DNA of 64,000 nucleotides from Kribbella rubisoli (GCF_004217145.1 NZ_SHKR01000003.1:1-64000); one strand, 5' to 3'. Shown: positions 25,589 through 34,490, counted from the first letter of the stretch. Numbers and translations: made by a program. Notes: a model not told the origin generated them from the letters alone.

Positions 25589-26161
25589 ATGGGTACCGTC
25601 CTGACCATCGTGATCATCGTCGTCGTCGTACTGGCGGCGGCGGCGCTGTTGTTCATGTATCAGCGCAGACGTTCGGGTGAACTGCAACAGCGGTTCGGCC
25701 CGGAGTACGAACGCACCCTCGAGCAGTCGGGTGACCGGCGTGGCGCGGAGCGTGAACTGCGCAGCCGGGAGCGGCGCGTGTCGCAGCTCGACATCATGCC
25801 GTTGAGCCCAGGATCCGCGGCCGCCTACGAGGCGGAGTGGGCCGAGGTACGGCAGAGCTTCGTGGATCGCCCTGCCGGTGCGGTCGCCGATGCTGATCGG
25901 CTGGTACTGCGGATGATGCGCGAGTCCGGCTACCCGGTCGACGAGTTCGACCAGCGGGTCAACGACATCTCGGTCGAGCACCCGGAGGTCGCGGCGCACT
26001 ACCGCGACGCACACCGGGTCGCCGTCGCCGACTCGCGCGGCGAGGCCGGCACCGAAGACCTGCGCCAGGCGGTCACCGCCTACGGCCAACTGGTCGAAGC
26101 ATTGCTGCACGACAGCACAGATCGCCACACCCGCCCGACGACCGCCGAGGAGCAAGCATGA
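25589..26161 (+). CDS. Membrane-anchored hypothetical protein, first of a paralogous pair
   Basis: 190 residues from the ATG at 25589, with GGAG 5 nt upstream. Residues 3-25 (TVLTIVIIVVVVLAAAALLFM) are a single N-terminal membrane anchor, followed by QRRRSGELQQRFGPEYERTL and a helical, charged cytoplasmic part. The C-terminal half (AEWAEVRQSFVDRPAGAVAD onward) matches the C-terminal domain of the next gene. It overlaps that gene by 4 bp. Its role is unknown; the anchored and soluble paralogs may interact. Confidence 0.75.
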   Translation: MGTVLTIVIIVVVVLAAAALLFMYQRRRSGELQQRFGPEYERTLEQSGDRRGAERELRSRERRVSQLDIMPLSPGSAAAYEAEWAEVRQSFVDRPAGAVADADRLVLRMMRESGYPVDEFDQRVNDISVEHPEVAAHYRDAHRVAVADSRGEAGTEDLRQAVTAYGQLVEALLHDSTDRHTRPTTAEEQA

Positions 26162-26697
26162 CCATGTCAGACGACCGCCGCTACGACACCGACCTCGATT
26201 CGGCGGCCAACGACCCCGCCCTGGACGACCGCCGGATGCCCGAGGACCGCATGGCCGACGACCGCATGGCAAACGACGGATTGGCCGATGACCGCGTGGC
26301 TGATGACCGCATCGCCGATGACCGGGTGGCCGATGACCGGGTGGCTGACGACCGGGTCGCCGATGACCGCATGGCCGATGACCGGGTTGCGGAGCGGACG
26401 GACAGCGGTATGACGGCCACGCCGGCAGCCGACGAGCCGTTGGTGGCCGAGGAAGCCGTCGTGGACTACCGGGCTCGCTGGGAGGTCATCCAGCAAGGGT
26501 TCGTGGACGACCCGCGCAAGGCCGTCACCGAAGCCGACACGTTGGTCGACGACGTGCTGAAGAACCTGTCGGACAGCTTCGAGCGCCAGCACCAGGGTCT
26601 CGAGCAGCAGTGGTCCGGCGGCGAGCCGTCGACCGAAGACCTGCGCTCGGCGCTCCAGCGCTACCGCGCGTTCTTCCAGCGCCTCCTGACCCTCTGA
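26158..26697 (+). CDS. Pentapeptide-repeat soluble protein, second of a paralogous pair
   Basis: 179 residues. Residues 28-77 are ten tandem copies of a five-residue unit, consensus ADDRV/M/I, giving a strongly charged, probably disordered or extended segment. Residues ~100-179 (ARWEVIQQGFVDDPRKAVTE, then ADTLVDDVLKNLSDSF) are homologous to the end of the preceding membrane-anchored protein. It starts in the ATGA overlap with that gene, so the two are co-expressed. The repeat has no match to a named pentapeptide family known to me. Function unknown. Confidence 0.75.
   Translation: MTMSDDRRYDTDLDSAANDPALDDRRMPEDRMADDRMANDGLADDRVADDRIADDRVADDRVADDRVADDRMADDRVAERTDSGMTATPAADEPLVAEEAVVDYRARWEVIQQGFVDDPRKAVTEADTLVDDVLKNLSDSFERQHQGLEQQWSGGEPSTEDLRSALQRYRAFFQRLLTL
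26239..26388 (+). repeat. Ten tandem 15-bp coding repeats
   Basis: Ten imperfect 15-bp units, consensus GCCGATGACCGGGTG, each encode ADDR(V/M/I). Units 1 and 3 are divergent (PEDRM, ANDGL). The repeats keep the reading frame because the unit is a multiple of three, so copy number can change without a frameshift. Confidence 0.9.
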
Positions 26698-26726
26698 CAC
26701 GCCTCTGACAACCCTGTGACAAGGCC

Positions 26727-26765
26727 CGGGGGTGCGACCGGTACGGGGTACCGGCCGCACCCCCG
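26727..26765. terminator. Bidirectional stem-loop terminator
   Basis: Arms 26727-26744 and 26748-26765 pair over 17 of 18 positions (CGGGGGTGCG then CCGGTAC, with one A/C mismatch) around a GGG loop. It separates convergent genes ending at 26697 (+) and 26774 (-). Confidence 0.8.
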
Positions 26766-26773
26766 TTAGTTGC

Positions 26774-28138
26774 CTAGGGCGCGATGTTCTGGTTGAGGTG
26801 GAACACGTTGGCCGGGTCGTACTTGCGTTTGACCTCGACCAGCCGGTCGTAGTTCTGCCGGTAGTTCTCCCGGATCCGGCCCTGGTCGTCCTCGGCCATG
26901 AAGTTGATGTACCCGCCGGCCTCGGAGTGCGGCGCCACGTCGTCGTAGTAGGAACGCACCCATTCGATCCCGGCGTCGTTCTGTGCCGGGTCCGGCCACA
27001 TGCCGGCGATCACCGTGGCGAAGTTCGCGTCGCGGTAGGCGAACGCGGTGGCGTCCGGCGTGACCCGGTGGCAGGCGCCGTTGATCGGATAGATGTGCAC
27101 GGTCGAGTTCACCGACGGAAGACCGGGCGCGTGCCGCAGATGCGCCTGGATAGCCTCGTCGGTCAGCTCGGTGACGAAGTTCGCCTTCCAGTAGTGCTGC
27201 AGCCCCGGCGGGACCAGTGCGTCGAACATACCGTTCAGAGCCGGGTACGGCATCGGTCCGACGTGCTCGGCCATCACCGGCGCGAACTCGCGGAACTTCG
27301 AGATCTGCGCCTCACCCTCGTCGAGGTCGCCGGCCCAGCAACCGACGATCGCGGCGAACGGCTCGCCGTGCCGGTTCTCCGGGATGAACGGCAGCGGCGG
27401 CGCGATCTGGAACGCCGGGAACCCGCCCAGCTGCTCGGGCGCGTCCTTGATCAGCTCCCGGAATCCAGTGAGTACGGCAGCTGCGTCGGACAGCTCGAAG
27501 AACATCGGGCCGCCGTAGATCATCGACACCGGCGCCAACCGGAACTCCAGCGCGGTCACGACGCCGAAGTTGCCGCCACCACCACGCAGCGCCCAGAACA
27601 GGTCGTCGTTCTCCTTCTCGCTCGCGATCAGGAACTTCCCGTCCGCGGTCACCACATCGGCCGAGATCAGGTTGTCGCAGGACAACCCGAGCCCGCGGGC
27701 CAGGTACCCGATCCCGCCGCCCAGCGTCAGTCCGCCGACGCCGGTGGTCGAGATGATGCCGCCGGTCGTGGCCAGCCCGAACGCGTGCGTCGCCGCGTTG
27801 AAATCGCCCCACGTCGCGCCGCCGCCGGCCCTCGCAGTCCGGTTCACCGGATCGACGCGTACGTTGCGCATCCCGCTCAGGTCGATCACGACACCGTCGT
27901 CGACCGTGCCGAAGCCCGGCACACTGTGTCCGCCGCCGCGTACCGCGATCTCGAGCCCTTGAGCCCGGCCGTAGTCGATGGCCGCCATCACGTCGCCGGC
28001 GTTCTCGCACCGGACGACCGCCTGCGGCCGCTTGTCGTGCATCCAGTTGTTGACGCGGCGCGCCGCGTCGTACCCCTCGTCACCTTCGGTGAAGACCTGT
28101 CCTCTGGTGCCTTCCCGAAGGTCGTCTATCGCACTCAT
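26774..28138 (-). CDS. FAD-binding berberine-bridge-enzyme-like oxidoreductase
   Basis: 454 residues from the ATG at 28138, preceded by GGGGAGCG. The FAD-binding PCMH domain includes AVRGGGHSVPGFG with His71 as the likely covalent flavin attachment site. Next comes GGGATWGDFNAATHAFGL and TTGVGGLTLGGGIGYLARG. The second Cys attachment of bicovalent enzymes is absent there. The C-terminal BBE segment reads EVKRKYDPANVFHLNQNI, which is the family signature. It probably oxidises a sugar or small alcohol with O2 and makes H2O2. It has no signal peptide. Confidence 0.88.
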   Translation of the reverse strand: MSAIDDLREGTRGQVFTEGDEGYDAARRVNNWMHDKRPQAVVRCENAGDVMAAIDYGRAQGLEIAVRGGGHSVPGFGTVDDGVVIDLSGMRNVRVDPVNRTARAGGGATWGDFNAATHAFGLATTGGIISTTGVGGLTLGGGIGYLARGLGLSCDNLISADVVTADGKFLIASEKENDDLFWALRGGGGNFGVVTALEFRLAPVSMIYGGPMFFELSDAAAVLTGFRELIKDAPEQLGGFPAFQIAPPLPFIPENRHGEPFAAIVGCWAGDLDEGEAQISKFREFAPVMAEHVGPMPYPALNGMFDALVPPGLQHYWKANFVTELTDEAIQAHLRHAPGLPSVNSTVHIYPINGACHRVTPDATAFAYRDANFATVIAGMWPDPAQNDAGIEWVRSYYDDVAPHSEAGGYINFMAEDDQGRIRENYRQNYDRLVEVKRKYDPANVFHLNQNIAP

Positions 28139-28404
28139 GTCCGCTCCCCGAACTCTCGCCTGTCGCAGATCGGCGCGCGCGTCCACCACACACACGCACA
28201 CCGCGCAGACCGGTCGTCGCCGTCGAGAGCAGCGCGAATACCTCTCCCCAGAGAGCGTCTGAACCCCCGACGGGCAGCCGGCCCTCCCCCAGACCGCGCC
28301 CGTTCACCCACGACCTTCCCAAGCCGGACGACTTTCGTCAATCCCATTGTCAAGGCGGGCCGGTCGGCTCCGACCAGGAGGTAAACCATCATCCGGAGGA
28401 CATC

Positions 28405-28956
28405 ATGCGGAAGATCATGTACTACGTGCACCAGTCACTCGACGGCTTCATCGAAGGCCCGAACGGCGAGTTCGACTGGGCGCAGCTCGGTCCGGAGCTC
28501 GGCGACTACTCGATGGGCCTGACCGAGCGCGCCGACCTCTTCCTGTACGGGCGAACGGTCTGGACCATGATGTCGTCGTACTGGCCGAATGCCGAGTCGA
28601 TGGACCCCGACGAGCACGCGATCCAGTTCGCACCGGTCTGGCGCAGTACTCCGAAGGTTGTCCTCTCGACGACGCTGGAGAGCGCCGACTGGGGCACCCG
28701 GATCGTCCGGTCACCTGAGGAGATCAGGGCGATCAAGGAGGAGCCGGGTAGGGACATCCTGCTCACCGGCAGCGCGAGCGTGGCCGCAGCGCTGACCGAG
28801 CTAGGGCTGCTCGACGAGTACCACGTGATCGTGCACCCGGTGATCCTCGGCGGCGGCAAGCCCGTCTACCAGCCGACCGACCGCCGCAACCTCCGCCTGG
28901 CGGAGACCCGCTCGTTCGACAACCGGACGGTCCTGCTGCGTCACGACCTGGTCTGA
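28405..28956 (+). CDS. Dihydrofolate-reductase-family protein
   Basis: 183 residues with CGGAGG before the ATG. It is a RibD-C/DHFR-like protein: YYVHQSLDGFIEGPNGEFDW, ADLFLYGRTVWTMM, ILLTGSASVAAALTELGLLDEYHVI and HPVILGGGKPVY are all standard for the YyaP-like branch. It is a probable NADPH-dependent reductase with unknown substrate. The 3' end overlaps the converging GntR gene by 16 bp. It is a distant paralog of the DHFR-like gene at 24857. Confidence 0.85.
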   Translation: MRKIMYYVHQSLDGFIEGPNGEFDWAQLGPELGDYSMGLTERADLFLYGRTVWTMMSSYWPNAESMDPDEHAIQFAPVWRSTPKVVLSTTLESADWGTRIVRSPEEIRAIKEEPGRDILLTGSASVAAALTELGLLDEYHVIVHPVILGGGKPVYQPTDRRNLRLAETRSFDNRTVLLRHDLV

Positions 28957-29612
28957 GGCAGCGTGCTGAGGAGGCGGGCTTCGGCTTGTTCGAGGTGGTG
29001 GGTCAGGTGGTGGGCGGCGGCGGCCGGGTCGCCGGACGCGATGGCTTCCAGTACGGCGGCGTGCTCGGCGGCGACCGTCGACGGGTCGACCTTCCGGTGG
29101 GCCTTGTACTGGCCCATCGACAGGTGGACCTCGCCGATGATCAGCTCGTGCATGCGGGACAAGCGCCGGCTCCCGACCCCGGCGACGAGGGCGGTGTGGA
29201 ACGTGATGTCCGCTTCGACCTGGTTCTCGAACACGCGGTCGCGGGCGGCGTACTCGATCGCGACCTGGGCCCGCGCCGCGTCGGCCGGCACCTCGCCGGT
29301 CGCGGCGAGCGCGGACACCGCGGCCTTCTCGATCGTGATCCGGCTGAAGAACAGGTCCCGGATCTCGGCCTCGTCGAGCACCGGCACGACCGCGGTCTTG
29401 TGCGCCGTACGCCGCAGCAGCCCGAGCCCCGTGAGCCGCTCGAGCGCCGCTTTGGCGGTCGGCCGGGCCACGTTGTACTCCGTGGCCAGCCGGACCTCCG
29501 TGAGCTTCTCCCCCTGCGGGATCTCGCCGTTCACGATGCGCTTGCGGATCGACTCGTAGAGTGCGTCCGTCAGCGAGGACGGCCCGAGCTCCAGATGCGC
29601 GTCGGTACTCAC
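28941..29612 (-). CDS. GntR-family regulator (FadR/FCD type), last gene of a sugar-acid operon
   Basis: 223 residues from a GTG with AAGGGG upstream. The N-terminal winged helix (TDALYESIRKRIVNGEIPQG, EVRLATEYNVARPTAKAALE) is of the GntR class. The C-terminal helical FCD domain carries the metal/ligand residues ADITFHTALVAGVG and AAEHAAVLEAIASGDP. It lies 8 bp after the D-2-hydroxyacid dehydrogenase gene and is probably cotranscribed. A TTGT-N3-ACAA site, the usual FCD-GntR operator form, sits in front of the first gene of this operon, so it probably autoregulates the operon in response to a sugar acid. Confidence 0.85.
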   Translation of the reverse strand: MSTDAHLELGPSSLTDALYESIRKRIVNGEIPQGEKLTEVRLATEYNVARPTAKAALERLTGLGLLRRTAHKTAVVPVLDEAEIRDLFFSRITIEKAAVSALAATGEVPADAARAQVAIEYAARDRVFENQVEADITFHTALVAGVGSRRLSRMHELIIGEVHLSMGQYKAHRKVDPSTVAAEHAAVLEAIASGDPAAAAHHLTHHLEQAEARLLSTLPQTRS

Positions 29613-29620
29613 GACACCCC

Positions 29621-30535
29621 TTAGTAACCGTGGATCTTGTCGACTACATTGTGCAACGGCTCGCCCGCGACGAACCGGCGGATGTTCTCGGCAACGATCT
29701 CACGCGAGCGACGAAGGTTACCGTCGCTGGTGGCGCCGTTGTGCGGCGTGACGATGACGTTCGGCAGCGACCAGAACGGGCTCTCCGGCGGCAACGGCTC
29801 CACGCCGTGCGCATCCAGACCCGCGCCCGCGATCTGCCCCGTTTGCAAGGCCTCCAACAGCGCCTCGTCGTCGGCGATCCCGCCGCGCGAGATGCAGATG
29901 AAGTACGCCGACGACTTCATCCGCGCGAACGCGTCCCGGTCGAACACCCCGGCGGTCGTCGGCGTCCGCGGCACCGTCACGACCACGAAGTCGGACTCCG
30001 CCAGCAGTTGGTCCAGATCGCACAGCTCGTCGACGGACGGCGACGGCTGGTCCGGGCGCCGTCGTACGCCGAGCGTCCGCATGTGGAACGCCTTCGCCTT
30101 CTGGGCAAGGTCGATGCCCGAGTTGCCGAGGCCGTAGATGCCGACCGTCCGGCCCGCGAGTTCGGCGTGCCGGTAGTGGTCCCAGCGGTGCTCGGCCTGC
30201 GCGCGCATCCACCGCGGTACGTCGCGGCTAAGCATGAGCATCAGCAACATCGAGTGCTCGGCCAGCGGGATCCCGCCGTTCCCTGCGCTCGACGTGAGGA
30301 CAACCGACGACGCCCGCATCTCCGGAGTCAGATCGGAGTCCACACCGGCCGACGGGCTGTGTGCCCAGCGCAGCTTCGGCGCCTTCGCCAGCACATCCGG
30401 CGACACGTGCCCGACCACCGCCTCCATCTCGCCGAAGACGTCCGCCGCATCGTCGAGCGAGTCGACGAACCGCACCTGGGTGCCCGCGGCGGCCTCGACG
30501 TACGCCGGTAGTTCTTTGCCAACAACAACGATCAT
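29621..30535 (-). CDS. D-isomer-specific 2-hydroxyacid dehydrogenase
   Basis: 304 residues from the ATG at 30535; upstream sequence in the open frame runs into the preceding gene and is not protein-like. The NAD-binding domain has GRTVGIYGLGNSGIDLAQK. The catalytic triad is in CISRGG (Arg), DAHGVEPLPPESPFW (Glu) and VTPHNGATSD (His). It should reduce a 2-keto acid with NAD(P)H or the reverse. It follows the HIBADH-like gene by 19 bp and precedes the GntR gene, suggesting a shared oxidation/reduction pathway for a sugar acid. Confidence 0.9.
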   Translation of the reverse strand: MIVVVGKELPAYVEAAAGTQVRFVDSLDDAADVFGEMEAVVGHVSPDVLAKAPKLRWAHSPSAGVDSDLTPEMRASSVVLTSSAGNGGIPLAEHSMLLMLMLSRDVPRWMRAQAEHRWDHYRHAELAGRTVGIYGLGNSGIDLAQKAKAFHMRTLGVRRRPDQPSPSVDELCDLDQLLAESDFVVVTVPRTPTTAGVFDRDAFARMKSSAYFICISRGGIADDEALLEALQTGQIAGAGLDAHGVEPLPPESPFWSLPNVIVTPHNGATSDGNLRRSREIVAENIRRFVAGEPLHNVVDKIHGY

Positions 30536-30554
30536 GAGGTGAGTCCCGTCGTAA

Positions 30555-31403
30555 TCATGGATGGTCCCAGCGCAACGTGCGGTACAGCGCGGAGTGGTCC
30601 AGCTCGCCGTCACCGTCGGCGACCGCGGCGTTCATCAACTGTTGCGTCATCGCAGTATTCGGCAGGGCGAGATCGAGCTCGGCCGCGGCCTGGATCGCCA
30701 GACCGAGATCCTTGCGGTGCAGGCGGATCCGGAACCCAGGCTCGAAGGTTTCCTTCACCATCCGCTCGCCGTGCACCTCGAGGATCCGCGAACTCGCGAA
30801 TCCGCCCATCAGCGCCTCGCGGACGACGGCCGGGTCCGCGCCCGCCCGCTCGGCGAACAACAACCCCTCGGCCACCGCTTCGATGGTCAGCCCAACGATG
30901 ATCTGGTTCGCGACCTTCGCGGTCTGCCCCGCGCCAGGGCCGCCGATCAACGTGATGTTCTTCCCGAGTACGTCGAAGATCGGCCGCGCGCGCTCGAACA
31001 CCTCGGGTCGCCCGCCGACCATGATCGTCAGCGTCCCGTCCCGCGCGCCGAGCTCGCCGCCCGACACCGGCGCGTCGAGGTACTCGCAGCCGAGCTTCTC
31101 GATCAGCTGCGCGAACCCGATCGTCGCGGTCGGCGAGATCGAGCTCATGTCGATCACCAGCGAACCCGCCTGCAGCCCCTCGGCGACACCGGCCGGTGCG
31201 AACAGGACCGACTCGACATCAGGCGTGTCCGGCACCATCAGGATCACGACCTCGGACCGCTCGGCCACCTCCTTCGCCGAACCGGCCACGTACGCGTCGA
31301 CCTCGGTCCGTCCGCGGTACACCGAGAGCTCGTGGCCCGCGGCAATCAAATTGTCGACCATCGGACGACCCATGACGCCGAGGCCGATGAACCCGATCCT
31401 CAT
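30555..31403 (-). CDS. 3-hydroxyisobutyrate-dehydrogenase-like (tartronate semialdehyde reductase-type) protein
   Basis: 282 residues. The N-terminal Rossmann motif MRIGFIGLGVMGRPMVDNL is followed by LDAPVSGGELGARDGTLTIM, the beta-hydroxyacid dehydrogenase substrate-binding signature. Then come GAGQTAKVANQI with catalytic Lys in the GxxxxxKxxN motif, and RLHRKDLGLAI. This pattern fits GarR/GlxR-type reductases as well as 3-hydroxyisobutyrate dehydrogenase. The context with a glycosidase-like protein and a second dehydrogenase favours a sugar-acid role. It overlaps the upstream gene by 4 bp. Confidence 0.88.
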   Translation of the reverse strand: MRIGFIGLGVMGRPMVDNLIAAGHELSVYRGRTEVDAYVAGSAKEVAERSEVVILMVPDTPDVESVLFAPAGVAEGLQAGSLVIDMSSISPTATIGFAQLIEKLGCEYLDAPVSGGELGARDGTLTIMVGGRPEVFERARPIFDVLGKNITLIGGPGAGQTAKVANQIIVGLTIEAVAEGLLFAERAGADPAVVREALMGGFASSRILEVHGERMVKETFEPGFRIRLHRKDLGLAIQAAAELDLALPNTAMTQQLMNAAVADGDGELDHSALYRTLRWDHP

Positions 31404-33442
31404 ACCTCACTCCAATCCACGTGCACGACTTCGAGCAGCCCCGCAGTCGGAATCACAACCTCGACCCGACCTTCGACCACGTTCGGCTCTACGTCCGTCC
31501 CGGCCACCAGCAGCCGCACCTTCACCCGATCCGTGGGTACGGCGATCGATACGGTCTGCGGCGGCAACGGCAAGGTCTCCCGGATCGGTCCGCGCATCGC
31601 CATCGGGTTCGTCAGGTTGACCAGGGCAACGGCCGCACCGGCATCACCCTTGTAGACGGCAACATCTACCAGCCCCGCGCCTTCGACACTCACGTCCGGC
31701 GTCTTCCCGAGCGCCCACGAGACGGCGTTCGCGATCAGCCGTCCGTGGTCGGACTGCAGCGCCTCCCAGAACAGCGCACCGAGATTGAACGGGAAGTACA
31801 CCGTCCGGCCGCCGGCAGCGTTCTCCGTGCAAACCACCGCGGGCTTGTCCGGTGCCTCCCGCTGATAGACCTCCTCCATCGGCAGATCCGGAAAGTCCGG
31901 GATGAACCGGAACGGCGCCACCGCGTCCGACTCGATGCCGATGATGTGGGTGCCGCCAATGATTCGCTTCGCCCCCTCGAACCCCGAGTTCAGCGGATGC
32001 GCATCCATCAGCGCGATGTAGTTGTTCTGCACCGGCCGGCTCTTGTCGGTCAGCCGCACAGCGAGTACGTCGCCGAGCCCGAAGTCGGAGCGAGCCGCCC
32101 CGCGCTCGTCGTACAACGAGCTCTGGTACGCCGCCACGAGCGACCCGCCGCCCTCGACGTACGAACGCAAGATCGCGCACTGCTCGTCGCTCAACTGCTC
32201 AGCATTCGCGAGTACGACGACCTTGAACTCCCGCAGTCGTTCCAGCGTCATGACCTGGTCGGCGAGGAACTCGAACGGGATCCGCGCCTCGACCATTGCC
32301 TGGTAGAAGCCGTCCTCATGGTCGTTGTCTCCGGCCCTCACCTGCCCGATCCGGCTCGCGTCGAGCAACGCGACCTCGGCGGTGATCCGGAGGTCACGCA
32401 GGACCGGTTCGACGGTCGCGTGCAGGTTGAACGCCTCGACAACCGGCTGGACCCAGCGCTCATCCTGGATGGTCGCGTTGAACTTCGTGAACCACGGCAG
32501 GGCGCCCTGTGCGAACCCGTCGACGATCCAGGTCTTCGTCTCCTCGGCCGGCGCGACCGAGTCCTTCCAGCGGTACTTGTGCTCCGGCCCGACCGAGGTG
32601 ATCAGCTGCACGGGCCGGTCCGGGTACACCCCACGGTTGCGCTTGCCGGCCCGCCCGGCGACCCACGGCGCCTCGATCCCGTGCCGGCCTTGTTTGTCGA
32701 CGATGAACAGCGGTGAGACTGGTTCGACCAGATCGCGGGCCAGGTCGCGGGCCGCGAGTGCGCCCAGATTGGGCACGAACCGGGCGTGCGGCCGGAGATC
32801 GCGGACCGCCTGATCCCAGATCCCGACCAGCTCACCCAATCGCCGGTGCCGCCACGCGACGTACTCCGGCCAGTTGTCCCCGTGCTCCTCGAGCGGCAAC
32901 TCGAGACCGCACTCGTCGCGGAACGACTTGCGCGCGCCCTCGCTGAACGAGATCCCGAGGTACCCCTCCCACCGGTTCGCGAAGACCGCGTCCACGTCGT
33001 ACTCGCGGACGATCTCGCGGATCACCTCGGTGAGGAATTCTCGGTGGTACGGCGTGAACGCGCAGGTCAGCCAGACGCCCGGGTACGCCCAGTGCTCGAT
33101 CGGGTTGCCGGCTCGGTCGCGGGCCAGCCATTCGGGGTGCGCTTCGGCCGCGTCGGCGTGGATCGCGTGCGGGTCGACGCGGGCCATCACGGTCATGCCG
33201 AGGCTGCGGGCGCCGTCGACGAGCGTGCCGAACGGGTCGGTGTCGGCGAGGTACTTGCTGCGGTAGTGGTATTCGAGCTGCGTCGGGTAGTAGGCGATGT
33301 ACCCGCCGGCGCTGATGCAGGTCGCGTTCGACTTGCTGTCGCGCATCAGGCGCAGCCAGAAGTCCGCGTCGAAGTGGGCCGGATCGTCCTCGGCCAGCGT
33401 GATCTGAGCCCAGCGGGTCGCAATCCGAGGCCAGTTATCCAT
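31400..33442 (-). CDS. Glycoside-hydrolase-like protein with trimerisation-type domain
   Basis: 680 residues. Residues 1-330 form a TIM barrel of the hypothetical glycosyl hydrolase/alpha-amylase-like kind (MARVDPHAIHADAAEAHPEW, DAVFANRWEGYLGISFSEGA). Residues ~360-580 form a beta-galactosidase trimerisation/glutamine-amidotransferase-like domain (KVVVLANAEQLSDEQCAIL, YVEGGGSLVAAYQSSLYDE). The C-terminus is a beta-sandwich. There is no signal peptide, so action is probably cytosolic on an imported oligosaccharide or glycoside. No ribosome site precedes the ATG; the operator at 33452-33462 sits 10 bp upstream, so the mRNA may be leaderless. First gene of the operon. Confidence 0.8.
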   Translation of the reverse strand: MDNWPRIATRWAQITLAEDDPAHFDADFWLRLMRDSKSNATCISAGGYIAYYPTQLEYHYRSKYLADTDPFGTLVDGARSLGMTVMARVDPHAIHADAAEAHPEWLARDRAGNPIEHWAYPGVWLTCAFTPYHREFLTEVIREIVREYDVDAVFANRWEGYLGISFSEGARKSFRDECGLELPLEEHGDNWPEYVAWRHRRLGELVGIWDQAVRDLRPHARFVPNLGALAARDLARDLVEPVSPLFIVDKQGRHGIEAPWVAGRAGKRNRGVYPDRPVQLITSVGPEHKYRWKDSVAPAEETKTWIVDGFAQGALPWFTKFNATIQDERWVQPVVEAFNLHATVEPVLRDLRITAEVALLDASRIGQVRAGDNDHEDGFYQAMVEARIPFEFLADQVMTLERLREFKVVVLANAEQLSDEQCAILRSYVEGGGSLVAAYQSSLYDERGAARSDFGLGDVLAVRLTDKSRPVQNNYIALMDAHPLNSGFEGAKRIIGGTHIIGIESDAVAPFRFIPDFPDLPMEEVYQREAPDKPAVVCTENAAGGRTVYFPFNLGALFWEALQSDHGRLIANAVSWALGKTPDVSVEGAGLVDVAVYKGDAGAAVALVNLTNPMAMRGPIRETLPLPPQTVSIAVPTDRVKVRLLVAGTDVEPNVVEGRVEVVIPTAGLLEVVHVDWSEV

Positions 33443-33451
33443 AGGATGGAA

Positions 33452-33462
33452 TTGTTAGACAA
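33452..33462 (-). promoter_or_regulatory. TTGT-N3-ACAA operator and leaderless promoter of the sugar-acid operon
   Basis: The minus strand reads TTGTCTAACAA, a perfect 4-bp inverted repeat with a 3-bp centre, the usual target form of FCD-GntR regulators. It is 10 bp before the start codon. A TTGCCA hexamer 16 bp before TAACAA makes a plausible sigma-70-type promoter whose -10 is covered by the operator. Confidence 0.55.
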
Positions 33463-33561
33463 GAATGCACGACTGGCAAGAGCCGTGTTAGCCTCCGAGA
33501 CATGGAGCGACCGGCTATTAGGGCGTCGCGGTCGGCGAGTACAAGCCGACGACGGACACGC

Positions 33562-34476
33562 TCACCAGTCTGGCGTGGCTCGACTGGCCGCCTCGGTCAG
33601 GGCATCCGCAACCGCTGCCACAGCAGGCGTTCTGGTACGTCGGGTCAATAGGAAGACCGTTCGCCCGACAGCTCCTTCGGCCGGCAGTCGTACGGCGACG
33701 CCCGGTGCGCCCTGGCCGATCACCAGATCCGGCAGCAGCGCGCCGGCGCCCGTCGTACGGACGAGTTCGAGAAGGATCAGGAAGTCGTCGGAGCTGTAGC
33801 GAAGGTCGGGCTCGAACCCGCCGAGCTCGCGGCACACGCGGACGTGCATCTCGCGATGACCGGTCCCTGGCTGACAAGCCGCCCACGGCAGGTCAGCGAG
33901 CTCCGCGATCGGGACCCGATCCGCCGCGGCCGACGGATGGTCTTCCGGGAGTACGACGCGGATGTGTTCGCGGAGCAGATGTTCGCGCAAGAGATCGGTG
34001 TGTACGGCGCGCGGCTGGCCGTCGTACTCGTCGCCGACCATGACGTCCAACTGCTGCAGCCGGAGCGCGGGCGCGGCCTGCTCGACCTCGAGCTCGGCGG
34101 CTTCGACGCGGATGTCCGGGTGTGCGGCGGCGAGGCTGCGGATCGCCGGTGCGACGACGCGGATGAAGGCGGACTGGAATGACCCGATCCGGACGACACC
34201 GGCGACCCGACCCGCGGCGACTGCGGCCAACTCGGCCTCCGCCGCCTCGACGCCGTCGAGCAGCGTGGCCGCGTGGCGGACCAGGACCTGGCCCGCGGCG
34301 GTGAGCCTGACGTTGCGGCCGACCCGTTCGAGTAACGGCGTACCGGCCTCACGCTCCAGGACGGCCAACTGTTGGGAGATGGCGCTGGGCGAGTACCCCA
34401 GTGCTCGGGCCGCGCCGTGGACGGTGCCGCGACCGTGGACCTCGCGCAGGAGACGCAGCCGGTGCAGATCCATCAT
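33562..34476 (-). CDS. LysR-family regulator of the adjacent exporter
   Basis: 304 residues. The N-terminal helix-turn-helix reads HRLRLLREVHGRGTVHGAA, ALGYSPSAISQQLAVLEREA, a standard LysR domain. The rest is the periplasmic-binding-protein-like effector domain (GRVAGVVRIGSFQSAFIRV onward). It is divergent from an EamA/DMT exporter gene across 78 bp, the classic LysR-exporter pairing. A near-palindromic site lies between them. The effector is probably a substrate of the exporter. Confidence 0.88.
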   Translation of the reverse strand: MMDLHRLRLLREVHGRGTVHGAARALGYSPSAISQQLAVLEREAGTPLLERVGRNVRLTAAGQVLVRHAATLLDGVEAAEAELAAVAAGRVAGVVRIGSFQSAFIRVVAPAIRSLAAAHPDIRVEAAELEVEQAAPALRLQQLDVMVGDEYDGQPRAVHTDLLREHLLREHIRVVLPEDHPSAAADRVPIAELADLPWAACQPGTGHREMHVRVCRELGGFEPDLRYSSDDFLILLELVRTTGAGALLPDLVIGQGAPGVAVRLPAEGAVGRTVFLLTRRTRTPAVAAVADALTEAASRATPDW

Positions 34477-34490
34477 TCATTCAGCTTAGC

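Noticed and set aside
26239..26388. A CRISPR-like array from the tandem 15-bp repeats
   Set aside because: The units are contiguous, without spacers, and encode a pentapeptide inside a gene.
33510..33560. A small plus-strand gene starting MERPAIRASRS between the hydrolase operon and the LysR gene
   Set aside because: It is Arg/Ser-rich, has no ribosome site, runs into the LysR gene end and has codon use of an antisense frame.
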